NCBI RefSeq assembly: GCF_000497245.1
Contig: NZ_AWTC01000005.1
Coordinates: 166,499 to 230,498 of the forward strand
Source: Sporolactobacillus laevolacticus DSM 442
Lineage (GTDB): Bacteria > Bacillota > Bacilli > Bacillales > Sporolactobacillaceae
Reading direction: 5' to 3'
DNA: 64,000 nucleotides
Shown one piece after another: positions 44,123 to 52,340 of the stretch. The translations under genes were made by a program, and so were the position numbers. A model generated the notes under the pieces. The model did not search any database. It worked only from the letters and a program-made list of their open reading frames with translations, and was not told the origin of the DNA. Each line of letters starts with the position of its first letter. The first letter of the stretch is position 1.

Positions 44123-45364
44123 TTGGATAAAGAAGAGCTTGGCACCTCAGAACAGAAAAAGGGGTACTCCAGACGAGAAATGTTAAAAATGACAGCTTTG
44201 GCCGGCGGTGGCATCGCACTTGGCGCAAGTGGACTCGGTACCGCTTTGGAATTACTCGGCAAGGATCATTCGAGAGACGCGGAAAAACAGTCAATGGTCC
44301 CCTTTTTCGGCAACCATCAAGCAGGCATTACGACAACTCATCAAAGCTACGGCTATCTCGCTGCGTTCGACATCGATCCTTCGATTCACGATGTTGCGAA
44401 AATCATGGCGCTTTTCATTTCATGGACGCGCCTTGCCGCAACGCTGACACAGGGTAAGAGAGAAGCCAACAGTTCCAATAAAGAACTGCCGCCTATTGAT
44501 ACCAATGAGGCGCGAGATCTAGGCGCAGCAAATCTGACGATCACGTTCGGACTCGGGCATTCCTTTTTCATCAAAAACGGTACCGACCGGTTCGGAATCG
44601 CGGCAAAAATACCTAAGCAGCTGACACCAATGCCGCGTATTGCCCATGAGACATTGGATCCCGGCATTTCAAACGGAGATCTTTGCGTTCAAGTTTGTGC
44701 CGATGTCCAGCAAGTCGCCTTTCATGCCTTGCGCAACCTGATCAAAGAGGCACTCGGCACCGCAAACATCCGTTGGATGGAGTCCGGTTTTCTGAACGCG
44801 GCAAAAGGCAAAACCCCGCGCAACTTATTTGGATTTAAAGACGGCACGGCAAATGTCACGGATCCCGAGGAACAGAAAAAAGTGATCTGGACCGCTAATA
44901 ATGAACCGGCATGGATGCGGGGAGGAACGTATCTCGGCTATCGGAAAATCAAAATGATGATCGAAACTTGGGACCGCGACGCGTACAGCGATCAAGAGCA
45001 CGTCTTTGGCAGAAAAAAGGATTCCGGTGCCGCATTTGGAAGAACACATGAACATGAGCCCGTTATGCTTAGCAAGCAACCGGCTAATTCACATGTCGGA
45101 CTCGCACATCGAACAGGCCAAAAAATTTACAGGCGTGCCTATTCGTATACAAATGGTATCCAGCCATCGACCGGAAATCTGGACGCCGGGCTGCTCTTCA
45201 TCTCCTATCAGAATAAACCGCAGGAGAGCTTCATTCCGATGCTTCGTGTGCTTGGCAAAAGCGATGCGCTCAATGAATATACGGATCATGTAGCTACGGG
45301 ACTTTTTGCCATACCTTCAGGGATCAAGAAAAACGAATACTTCGCTCAGCATTTATTTGAATAA
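44123..45364 (+). CDS. efeB: EfeB, Tat-exported DyP-type heme peroxidase
   Basis: A 413-aa peroxidase exported folded through Tat: twin-arginine motif YSRREMLKMTAL followed by a hydrophobic segment. The DyP signature GFKDGTANV carries the distal Asp; the proximal His lies in the FGRTHEHEPVML region and the essential Arg in HRTGQKIYRRAYSY. It oxidises Fe(II) or extracts iron from heme as the third EfeUOB component. TTG start with AAGAAGGG. A terminator follows. Confidence 0.9.
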   Translation: MDKEELGTSEQKKGYSRREMLKMTALAGGGIALGASGLGTALELLGKDHSRDAEKQSMVPFFGNHQAGITTTHQSYGYLAAFDIDPSIHDVAKIMALFISWTRLAATLTQGKREANSSNKELPPIDTNEARDLGAANLTITFGLGHSFFIKNGTDRFGIAAKIPKQLTPMPRIAHETLDPGISNGDLCVQVCADVQQVAFHALRNLIKEALGTANIRWMESGFLNAAKGKTPRNLFGFKDGTANVTDPEEQKKVIWTANNEPAWMRGGTYLGYRKIKMMIETWDRDAYSDQEHVFGRKKDSGAAFGRTHEHEPVMLSKQPANSHVGLAHRTGQKIYRRAYSYTNGIQPSTGNLDAGLLFISYQNKPQESFIPMLRVLGKSDALNEYTDHVATGLFAIPSGIKKNEYFAQHLFE

Positions 45365-45375
45365 GCGATTCAAAA

Positions 45376-45408
45376 CCACCGTCTTTGAGCAAAGACGGTG
45401 GCTTTTTT
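45376..45408 (+). terminator. Terminator of the efeUOB operon
   Basis: CCACCGTCTTT/AAAGACGGTGG, 11-bp stem, 4-base loop, CTTTTTT. Confidence 0.9.
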
Positions 45409-45627
45409 AATTGAGCTAAGTATGTTTTTTACACGCTGTTCGTTATAATAAGCGTTAATAGATAATCTCTTCTTTACATATTCCGTTCCTCTTAAAAAAC
45501 AAAAAATAGCCTGGAGTGGTCTGAATGAAAAAAAGAATGAATCGATTATAGAGTGTTGTCTTCCGTTCACGATCACCACCGAACCTTCTTGAAATTCAGA
45601 TTCACACTTATAAGGAGGTTTCAGGAA

Positions 45628-46500
45628 ATGAGAAATGAACAAGAAATGATTGATTTGATCTTGAGCACGGCCAAAGAAGACAATCGGATTCGAGCCGTGA
45701 TTATGAATGGTTCACGTACGAACTCAAACGCGCCTCGTGATTGCTTTCAAGATTACGATATTGTCTATGTGGTTAGGGATATTCAGTCGTTCACATCCGA
45801 TCATCGCTGGGTGGATCGTTTCGGGAAGCGAATCATTATGCAAATGCCGGACGACAGCAGTCTCTTCCCGACTTCGGATAGAGATAGCTTTGCCTATCTC
45901 ATGTTATTTGAAGACGGCAATCGAATCGATCTAACCTTGATGACCGCTGACAAAGCGAATGAGTGGGTCAGTGGGGACAGCCTGAGCGTACTTCTTCTCG
46001 ATAAGGATGGGATCATTACGCCTATTCCACCTTCTAACGATCAGGATTACCAAGTGCAACCGCCGAATGCAGCTCAATTCGCGAGTTGCTGCAACGAATT
46101 CTGGTGGGTCTCACCTTATGTGGCTAAAGGATTGTGGCGCGACGAAATCCCTTACGCAAAAGCAATGCTTGAAGAACCCGTCCGTGATATGTTACTAAAA
46201 ATGCTCGGATGGTACGCCGGTGTACGCACCGATTTCACGGTCAGCATCGGGAAATGCGGGAAATATTTGAACCGTTATGTTGAGGCACCCGTGTGGAGCG
46301 ACTACCTGCTCACCTATCCGGACGCCAATTTCGAGCACATCTGGCAGTCATTATTTAAAATGGGTGAACTATTCCGTACCATTGCGAAACAAGTAGCCGA
46401 CCATTTTAGCTATACTTATCCGGAAGATGATGATCGACGCGTCTTCACCTATCTGAAGCATGTCCATCAGTTGCCGGCTGGTGCAACAGAAGTTTATTGA
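45628..46500 (+). CDS. aadK: Aminoglycoside 6-adenylyltransferase, ANT(6)/AadK family
   Basis: A 290-aa nucleotidyltransferase that adenylylates streptomycin in characterised relatives. NT-fold motif MNGSRTNSNAPRDCFQDYDI supplies the GS and DxD-type metal residues; FEDGNRIDLTL gives the third Asp. The C-terminal ANT(6) region has EFWWVSPYVAKGLWRDEIPY and RTDFTVSIGKCGKYL. AAGGAGG before the ATG at 45628 excludes the longer frame. It has no mobile-element flank on its left, so it may be an intrinsic chromosomal gene as in B. subtilis. Activity against drugs cannot be inferred. Confidence 0.85.
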   Translation: MRNEQEMIDLILSTAKEDNRIRAVIMNGSRTNSNAPRDCFQDYDIVYVVRDIQSFTSDHRWVDRFGKRIIMQMPDDSSLFPTSDRDSFAYLMLFEDGNRIDLTLMTADKANEWVSGDSLSVLLLDKDGIITPIPPSNDQDYQVQPPNAAQFASCCNEFWWVSPYVAKGLWRDEIPYAKAMLEEPVRDMLLKMLGWYAGVRTDFTVSIGKCGKYLNRYVEAPVWSDYLLTYPDANFEHIWQSLFKMGELFRTIAKQVADHFSYTYPEDDDRRVFTYLKHVHQLPAGATEVY

Positions 46501-46506
46501 TAACAG

Positions 46507-46555
46507 AAAAATCGGGTACTTAAAACAGTAATGGGTTCCGTTTTGATGTGCAAAA
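46507..46555 (+). repeat. Left inverted repeat of a ~2.14-kb segment
   Basis: AAAAATCGGGTACT, then CTTAAAACAG, then AATGGGTTCCGTTTTGATG and TGCAAA. The reverse complement of 48600-48648 matches it apart from a few substitutions and the 10-bp core (46519-46528), which is in the opposite relative orientation. It starts 7 bases after the aadK stop. Confidence 0.8.
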
Positions 46556-46576
46556 AAATAAATCACAAAGGTTTTC

Positions 46577-46613
46577 ACACGTGAATTCACATATGAATTC
46601 ACGTGTTTTTTTT
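46577..46613 (+). terminator. Strong terminator inside the left boundary
   Basis: ACACGTGAATTCA/TGAATTCACGTGT, 13-bp stem, CATA loop, eight T. It can end aadK transcripts or shield the enclosed gene from outside transcription. The 470 bases from here to 47087 are AT-rich with no supported gene. Confidence 0.85.
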
Positions 46614-47087
46614 GATGTATCAATGAAAATGTACATATCACGTGTTAATTCACAATCCAATTTACAACTTATTTTAAAGTGACACTACTTATTGTACAGT
46701 GGGAACGTACTTGCGATAATGCATGTGAATTCAATTGTGATTGGGAGCGTGAAAACTTTGGAATTTATTAAGCCGAAGAATGAAAACGAGGAATGACAAC
46801 CTGGTTCTTTATTAAGAACTCTGTCTATTTTCATTTTTTTTTGTTTATTAGTACATAAATTCAATATTTCACAATAAGGACGAACTGCGTTAGAGCAACC
46901 GTAATGAACGCTTTCCTTCATAAAAAAAGTCTGGACATTAGTTTTTTATAGCCTTTGAGTTCGGCTGTTTTTTATTCATTCAGGTTGACCTGATTTTGCA
47001 GGATTTATAACTGATTTTGTCGAAGTGATCTCCAAGAGTTTTGGGTGAATATCCCGTAAAAATCCATGTATTGGGAGGCTGAATTGC

Positions 47088-48302
47088 ATGAAAAAAGATG
47101 TTGAAAATAAACTGGCACCAGAAATCTTACAGAGAAAAAGTGTCTCCCATTGGAATGGAAAAAAATGTTCAGAGGAAATATGGGACTTGCTCATTGAGGC
47201 GGCACGCTTAGCACCATCATCCTGGAATCATCAGCCTGCGCGGTATATTATCGTTAAAGATGAAAAGAATATTAGAGCACTCTCCCAATGTCTTCATCGT
47301 ACAAATCAATGGGTTTCGGATGCCTCCGGATTAATCGTTCAGGTAGCTAACCCGGAAGAGGATGATTGTATGGACGGAAAAGACTATTATTTGTACGATT
47401 GTGGTCTGGCGATGATGAGCCTTATTTATCAGGCACAAATCATGGGTTTGACGTGCAGACAGATGATTGGTTGGGATGAACAGCAAGTGAAACAACGATT
47501 GGGCATACCGGCACCTTATCGAGTGGTTGTCATCACTGCACTGGGTTTTCCCTCTAGATCAGTGTTCCGATCGACCGTACAGGATTTGAAACGGAATCTT
47601 ACACAACAGAATAGAAGGTATAAGGCGAATCAAGTTTTCTTCTGGGAAAAATGGAATGGAAAGACCAGCCATGAATCGTATTGCGAATATGCCCCATCTT
47701 TCCTTCTATCACCCTCTACAAGAAGAAAGGTTCAACATGTTCGATTGTACACAGATATTATAGGCTTACTCATCGTCTACACGTTTGGTCAATGGTTTCC
47801 GGCATCCGTTCAATGGATCATATCTATTTACACAATTTTCGCCTGGATTACAATTTTAACGATTGATCCTTCAAGACTCCCCGATGCCGCAGCAACAAGA
47901 CAAAATCAAAGAGAATCCTGGATTTATTTTTTTAGGTATATTTTTCTAATTGGCATTGTATTTAGCATAGTCTGGCATTTAGATAAGTCTCATGCGCTTG
48001 GGGTGCCAACTATCGGCAGTGCAATACAATTAATCATCTTAGCCTGCATGATTGAACTTTTTTATCGAAATATTTTACAAGTTAAGTTGAGGCAGTTTGG
48101 TTTCCCAGTCTATTTGTCTGTCATGATACAAAGCTTTTTTTTCTCCGTCCCTTTCTATATATCCAGTCAATCACTCGTAATTGCACTTGGTGCATTCATT
48201 ATCGGACTTATAAACGGTCATATCGTGTACAAAACTCGGAGTATACACCCCAATTTTATCATAACCATCGTATGGTTAGTTTTTTTTCCACTATACAGTT
48301 AA
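47088..48302 (+). CDS. Nitroreductase-family domain fused to a C-terminal membrane (CPBP-like) domain
   Basis: A 404-aa fusion. Residues 1-190 are an FMN nitroreductase fold: RKSVSHWNGKKCSEEIWDLL, ARLAPSSWNHQPARYIIVKD, and MMSLIYQAQIMGLTCRQMIG. After a basic linker (about 190-225, SPSTRRKVQHVRL) come seven to eight hydrophobic segments. The last part, MIELFYRNILQVKLRQFGFP followed by FFFSVPFYISSQSLVIALGA, recalls CPBP/Abi proteins, but the EExxxR motif is reduced to ELFYR and the catalytic His is missing. GGGAGGCTG is the RBS. It is the only gene inside the 46.5/48.65-kb inverted repeats. Function unknown. Confidence 0.75.
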   Translation: MKKDVENKLAPEILQRKSVSHWNGKKCSEEIWDLLIEAARLAPSSWNHQPARYIIVKDEKNIRALSQCLHRTNQWVSDASGLIVQVANPEEDDCMDGKDYYLYDCGLAMMSLIYQAQIMGLTCRQMIGWDEQQVKQRLGIPAPYRVVVITALGFPSRSVFRSTVQDLKRNLTQQNRRYKANQVFFWEKWNGKTSHESYCEYAPSFLLSPSTRRKVQHVRLYTDIIGLLIVYTFGQWFPASVQWIISIYTIFAWITILTIDPSRLPDAAATRQNQRESWIYFFRYIFLIGIVFSIVWHLDKSHALGVPTIGSAIQLIILACMIELFYRNILQVKLRQFGFPVYLSVMIQSFFFSVPFYISSQSLVIALGAFIIGLINGHIVYKTRSIHPNFIITIVWLVFFPLYS

Positions 48303-48487
48303 CCAGATTGATTATAGGTAGAGTAAATTTTATTAATTAGATTTGCGAAAATTGCATATGACACTGATTTTCTGACATCATGACTTAGAATCATTTATTT
48401 CATCATCCGAAGCTTACTTAACTTCCATTGTGATGTTTCGCTGTATCCGGTAACTCTGAACTTAATTGTGCTTACCTACAACCATGC

Positions 48488-48524
48488 AAAACACCGTTGA
48501 CTCATAATTAATCAACGGTGTTTT
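48488..48524 (+). terminator. Terminator after the nitroreductase fusion
   Basis: AAAACACCGTTGA/TCAACGGTGTTTT, 13-bp stem with an 11-base loop, symmetrical so it can work both ways. Confidence 0.85.
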
Positions 48525-48599
48525 AGTGATAAATAGGTAGATATTTTGTTGTGATTTTATATGCGGGTTCGTGTGTGTGTTACTATGCGAATTTGCATG

Positions 48600-48648
48600 T
48601 TTACACCTCAAAACGGAACCCATTGCTTAAAACAGTGCCCGATTTTTT
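48600..48648 (-). repeat. Right inverted repeat of the ~2.14-kb segment
   Basis: Its reverse complement reads AAAAATCGGGCACT, CTGTTTTAAG, AATGGGTTCCGTTTTGAGG, TGTAAA. Plus-strand core CTTAAAACAG is at 48626-48635, the same orientation as in the left copy although the flanks are inverted. Confidence 0.8.
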
Positions 48649-48671
48649 TTGCATGTCTAGTCATCTGTATA

Positions 48672-48701
48672 TTGACAGTAACTGTTTATTCAAAATATAA
48701 T
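48672..48701 (+). promoter_or_regulatory. Consensus SigA promoter of the attenuated MFS gene
   Basis: TTGACA, 18-base spacer, TATAAT, a perfect match to both hexamers. ACAGTAACTGT overlaps the -35 and is a small palindrome that could bind a regulator. Confidence 0.82.
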
Positions 48702-48733
48702 CATAGTGTTTGAATGAATTGGGAGGAATGACC

Positions 48734-48850
48734 ATGCCAAGGGTGATCGCAATGCACAAAAATCAAGTTTACACAACACGTCTGTCCTTTTTTATAAACA
48801 ATGTAAACTTGAGCGATCGCTCCGCGGCATCAGGAACTTCACCTGCTTGA
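48734..48850 (+). CDS. 38-aa leader ORF upstream of the MFS pump
   Basis: Starts ATG CCA AGG behind GGGAGG (7-base spacing) and ends TGA at 48848-48850. The product starts MPRVIAMHKNQVYTTRLSFF and ends SAASGTSPA. Its coding DNA holds both arms of a long hairpin (GATCGC...CAAGTTTAC with GTAAACTTG...GCGATC) and one arm of the antiterminator. This suggests translation of the ORF, or its arrest, sets the structure downstream, as in drug-responsive leader peptides. Confidence 0.65.
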   Translation: MPRVIAMHKNQVYTTRLSFFINNVNLSDRSAASGTSPA

Positions 48851-48913
48851 CTCTAAAAAGTAACGAAGTCCTCCTAAAGCCGTGGATGCACGCGGCAAAT
48901 CGGAGGTTTTTTT
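48822..48913 (+). promoter_or_regulatory. RBS-sequestering attenuator hairpin before the MFS gene
   Basis: CCTCC (48870-48874) pairs with GGAGG (48902-48906), and GCCG...CGGC adds an inner stem. The hairpin is followed by seven T and then the MFS ATG, so it can stop transcription and also hides the only RBS. An alternative pairing joins CCGCGGC (48822-48828, inside the leader ORF) to GCCGTGG (48879-48885) and would open the RBS; GGAACTTC/GAAGTCC is a second competing helix. A ribosome translating the leader would cover CCGCGGC and favour the off state. Confidence 0.68.
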
Positions 48914-50107
48914 ATGGATAAAACACTGTATCGCAACCCACACTTCATGATCTATCTCACCGGAATTTTCATCTCAGGACTTGGTTCAAAACTGACAACA
49001 ATCGCACTGGCCGATAAAATTTTTTCACTTACCGGAAGCGGCACCTATATCACACTCGTCTACCTTCTCCAGGGTCTGCCCGCACTGTTTTTCGGATTAT
49101 TTGCCGGGCATCTCGTCGATCGTCACAGCAAAAAAGCAGTTTTCATCATGATCAATGGCGCATTGGCGCTATTTTCTGCACTACTTGCGATGGCTGATCA
49201 CACGCTTATCCTTTTTGCAGTTGTCTTTCTGATTGGTATGGCTGATGCTTTTTACAGTCCTGTTTCAACAGCACTGCTACCTCTGCTCGTTGGAAGAAAG
49301 CAGCTGGCCTCTGCGAACGGACTCAAGATTTCTGTCATTGGCGTCAATATGATCATCGGCTATGCAATCGCCGGACTGTTTGTAGGATTTTGGGGTCATA
49401 CCCTTCCCTTTATCGTTGACAGTTTCTCTTATTTGTTTATTTCCTGCAGTGCATTTTTTCTCAAACTCAGTGCAGTCCATCCAGAGGACGTTCCGGAAAA
49501 TAAGGGGCATTTCAAGGAAAGCCTGATGTTTATTAAAAATCAGCCGGTCATCCGCAGACTGTTTCTGATCGATCTGTTGACCCAGTTTATCATTGCTCTA
49601 CAGATCCCACTTACCTATATCTTTGTTTCGGAATACTTAGGCGGAAAGAATGTTATGGCCGACAGAACCGGCATTCTCTTTTCTGCTGCCGGAGCTGGAA
49701 TGGCTCTTGGCGGACTCTTTTTAAAGAAGTTTGCTCAGAGAAATAAATTGAGGCTGCTTTCTCACGCGTTGATCTTCGACAGTATCTTCGTGTTTGCCTT
49801 CACCCTGAATCGCTTTTTCCCGGCCACAATCCTCATCTATGGTGCCATGGGCGTGATTGGTGCATTTATGGGTAGCCTCCTGGAGACGGCGGTTCAGGAG
49901 AACACTCCTCAGCAGATGATTGGCCGCGTCTCCGGCTTTATCCATTCTATTGCCGACCCGGTCAGTATACTGTCACTGCTCATCGGAAGCTTGCTTGTAC
50001 AGTTCATCAATGTTCAGTGGATTTTCCTGATCTGCGCTCTGGCCGAATGCGTGACTGGCATTTATTTCACCTTGCGAAAAGGCGTAACATTACAATCACG
50101 CAAATAG
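48914..50107 (+). CDS. MFS efflux transporter (macrolide-efflux-like, 12 TM)
   Basis: A 397-aa major facilitator protein of the MefA/Cmr-like DHA3 group. It begins DKTLYRNPHFMIYLTGIFIS with the motif A loop FGLFAGHLVDRHSKK and repeated LPALFFGLFAGHL / MIGRVSGFIHSIADPVSI elements. RBS GGAGG is 7 bases before ATG and embedded in the attenuator. Regulated leader and family both point to a drug-inducible pump; the drug is unknown. A terminator follows. Confidence 0.85.
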   Translation: MDKTLYRNPHFMIYLTGIFISGLGSKLTTIALADKIFSLTGSGTYITLVYLLQGLPALFFGLFAGHLVDRHSKKAVFIMINGALALFSALLAMADHTLILFAVVFLIGMADAFYSPVSTALLPLLVGRKQLASANGLKISVIGVNMIIGYAIAGLFVGFWGHTLPFIVDSFSYLFISCSAFFLKLSAVHPEDVPENKGHFKESLMFIKNQPVIRRLFLIDLLTQFIIALQIPLTYIFVSEYLGGKNVMADRTGILFSAAGAGMALGGLFLKKFAQRNKLRLLSHALIFDSIFVFAFTLNRFFPATILIYGAMGVIGAFMGSLLETAVQENTPQQMIGRVSGFIHSIADPVSILSLLIGSLLVQFINVQWIFLICALAECVTGIYFTLRKGVTLQSRK

Positions 50108-50136
50108 GATGACCAGCTTCAGTATCCATAGGCCAG

Positions 50137-50170
50137 AAAACCGGACACTTTTTTCGTGTCCGGTTTTTTG
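50137..50170. terminator. Bidirectional terminator between MFS and GNAT genes
   Basis: AAAACCGGACAC/GTGTCCGGTTTT stem with a 7-base loop; T run on the plus strand. Confidence 0.88.
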
Positions 50171-50178
50171 TATCCTGA

Positions 50179-50634
50179 TCAAAACGTTTTCCGCATAATT
50201 ATTCTGTCTTCGTTGACAGAGTAGCCTTTTCTCCCATAGAATTTGTGCGCGACCCCATTCTTTTCAGTGATCAAAAATAACGAATGAATTTTTCTCTTTT
50301 GTAACTCTTGTTCTAGGAAGGACAGCAACCTCGATCCATATCCTTTTCCTTGAATTTTATTATTCACGCAAAACTCAGCTAAATAAAAGGTTAATCCTTG
50401 AAAAGAAACTTTGCTATAGCCGGCAATAAACCCGACAATCTCTCCATTGTCCTGTACAGTAAATCCTAAAAAATTTGGTGTATGGATGATGTCCGACAGT
50501 CTCTGATAGCCGGCATCGTATGCCCAGTCTTCATTCCAGGGCTCGCTTCTAAAAACGTTAATATACAGTTCTGTACATGCTTCTAAATACTCAGTTGTCA
50601 TTGGCAAGATGTCCGTCAAAATCGTTTCCCTCAT
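50179..50634 (-). CDS. GNAT acetyltransferase (AAC(6')-like subgroup)
   Basis: A 151-aa GNAT. Acetyl-CoA motif A is LAEFCVNNKIQGKGYGSRLL (Q/RxxGxG/A), and motif B ends VAHKFYGRKGYSVNEDRIIM. The N-terminal YINVFRSEPWNEDWAYDAG is shared by AAC(6')-type and related resistance or detoxification acetyltransferases. Substrate is unknown. No good RBS is seen before 50634. It is adjacent to two MFS pumps. Confidence 0.8.
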   Translation of the reverse strand: MRETILTDILPMTTEYLEACTELYINVFRSEPWNEDWAYDAGYQRLSDIIHTPNFLGFTVQDNGEIVGFIAGYSKVSFQGLTFYLAEFCVNNKIQGKGYGSRLLSFLEQELQKRKIHSLFLITEKNGVAHKFYGRKGYSVNEDRIIMRKTF

Positions 50635-50681
50635 TTCTAATTGTCCTACTATAGGTAATCATTTTTGTTCATATATGTGAG

Positions 50682-51953
50682 TTAGCCCTGGAAATTTTCC
50701 TCATATGCCGCTTTACTGCTGATTAATCGGACGACCAGCCCAATGATAAGAAAACCAACAAATGAAAACGCGATGACGATTATTGAAGATGCGTATTGGA
50801 AAAGGATGCCGTAAATGAAATAACCTAATGGCTGGAGTGCGGTTGCGCCAACCATCATGATTGTAAAAACGCGTCCTTGATAGTTGGCCGGGATTGTTTT
50901 TTGCATATATGTTGTTATCGGAACGTTAATGAAGACTAGCACCACGGCAATGATAAAATTAATCAGCCCGAAGATCGAGGTAGACAGCCAGGAGTTCATC
51001 GAAATGATCAGAGGGATGATTGCGAAAATGATGGGTAGCCCTTCGAGTATTAGTGCTCTGCTGACCATTCCTATCGGATTGCTGTCTACCGACAGTTTCG
51101 AGGCAACTAAGCCGCCGGCAACGAGTCCCAAGGAAAATAATGCTTCCGTCAAACTGTACTGAAGGTTTTGCATATGTAACACATGAATAATCAAGTATGG
51201 AAATCCAACAGTGAACACACCGCATAAAAAATTGAGCAGTGATGCTACGACAACCATATAGAGGAGCAATGGTCTCTTTTTCACATAAATCAACCCTTGC
51301 TTCATTGATGTCCACATCGTTTCTTTCTTTGCACCCGCTTGTTCTTCCTCTTTGATCAATTGAAAATTCATGCTGAGAACGATGCCTACAACAATGAATT
51401 CAGCGGCTATCTCAAAATAAATAAACGATTGAAACGGAACGAATGAGAAAACTGCACCTGCGACTATTGGGCCGAGAATATTTGCTAATGAAGTGGACGA
51501 TTGCTCCAAGGAATTCAATTGCTGTATAAACGGTTTGTCCACCAACCGCGATACCGCAGCCAAATAGGTAACGCTGAAAATACGTGTGTTCAACCCAAGT
51601 GTTGCAACCATAACCAGTACCATCAAATAATGCCACTGCCCCAAAACTGGAAAGAATACACTATAGACAACAAGCAGAACAATGCAGCCCAGTTGTGTAC
51701 GGATCATCACCTTTTTGTGATCATTGTGATCGGCAAGATAACCAATCAGCGGCGAGAACACAATTCCGATCAGCGGACCAATTAATAAGGTTGTTCCAAA
51801 GTTCATGGCTGAACCAGTCAATTTTAAGATGTATAGACTAATCGCGAAATTAAATAAAGAACTGCTGAAACTACAAATAAAGTCACTGGTCACTGCTTTC
51901 TTGATTTGCTTTTGTGATGCACGCTTCAAATAATATTCTCGTTCGGAATCCAT
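50682..51953 (-). CDS. MFS efflux transporter (DHA3, macrolide-efflux-like)
   Basis: A 423-aa, 12-helix transporter. It has IGIVFSPLIGYLADHNDHKK (motif A), a central cytoplasmic loop with KEEEQAGAKKETMWTSMKQG, and IPANYQGRVFTIMMVGATAL in the second half. GGAG lies 8 bases before the ATG. It lies 47 bases upstream of the GNAT on the same strand, so the two are probably co-transcribed. Substrate unknown. Confidence 0.85.
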   Translation of the reverse strand: MDSEREYYLKRASQKQIKKAVTSDFICSFSSSLFNFAISLYILKLTGSAMNFGTTLLIGPLIGIVFSPLIGYLADHNDHKKVMIRTQLGCIVLLVVYSVFFPVLGQWHYLMVLVMVATLGLNTRIFSVTYLAAVSRLVDKPFIQQLNSLEQSSTSLANILGPIVAGAVFSFVPFQSFIYFEIAAEFIVVGIVLSMNFQLIKEEEQAGAKKETMWTSMKQGLIYVKKRPLLLYMVVVASLLNFLCGVFTVGFPYLIIHVLHMQNLQYSLTEALFSLGLVAGGLVASKLSVDSNPIGMVSRALILEGLPIIFAIIPLIISMNSWLSTSIFGLINFIIAVVLVFINVPITTYMQKTIPANYQGRVFTIMMVGATALQPLGYFIYGILFQYASSIIVIAFSFVGFLIIGLVVRLISSKAAYEENFQG

Positions 51954-52068
51954 CCGCTCATCTCCACAGAGTAATCATTAACTTCATATTATAGGCATCT
52001 ACAAAGGATTTGAGAAGAATATTCTGAAAAATAGCGAAAAAGAAACACAGGAATGCTTATTCAATAAC

Positions 52069-52249
52069 ACAGCACAAACTTGAACTTCGCGTGCATAAAA
52101 CGCTCATCTTCTGGCGCTCGCGCATAATTTATTCCTTCGCGTGCATATTTTTACTTTTCGCTCATAAATCCCGTCATGTCGCTCATAAACTTGAACTTCC
52201 GCTGCATAACCCCGCTGCGCCGCGCACAAACCACAGGTCGCTTTTTATT
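52069..52249. repeat. Array of CGCKCATAAA-type units with ~20-bp period
   Basis: Units related to CGCTCATAAA (variants CGCGTGCATA, CGCGCATAA, CGCTGCATAA, CGCGCACAAA) start near 52088, 52101, 52119, 52138, 52159, 52180, 52200, 52221 and 52239, mostly 18-21 bases apart. Spacers vary, but ACTTGAACTT recurs. It accounts for most of the gap between the 51-kb MFS gene and pta. Confidence 0.75.
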
Positions 52250-52255
52250 AGGCAA

Positions 52256-52296
52256 CAAAAAAACGACTCAAATCCAATTGTGACGGTTTGAGTCGC
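52256..52296 (-). terminator. Terminator of pta
   Basis: Minus strand CGACTCAAA/TTTGAGTCG stem with a 14-base loop then seven T. Confidence 0.85.
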
Positions 52297-52340
52297 TTCT
52301 TCTGATTTATCGATTAGATTTTCCCATGAATGTGTGGTAA

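Noticed and set aside
46577..46613. Operator palindrome
   Set aside because: The perfect stem, 4-base loop and eight following T make a transcription terminator more likely.
46507..48648. Complete insertion sequence
   Set aside because: No transposase-like frame exists between the inverted repeats; the single gene is a nitroreductase fusion.
52069..52249. CRISPR array
   Set aside because: Units are about 10 bp and degenerate, spacers are about 10 bp, and no cas gene is present.
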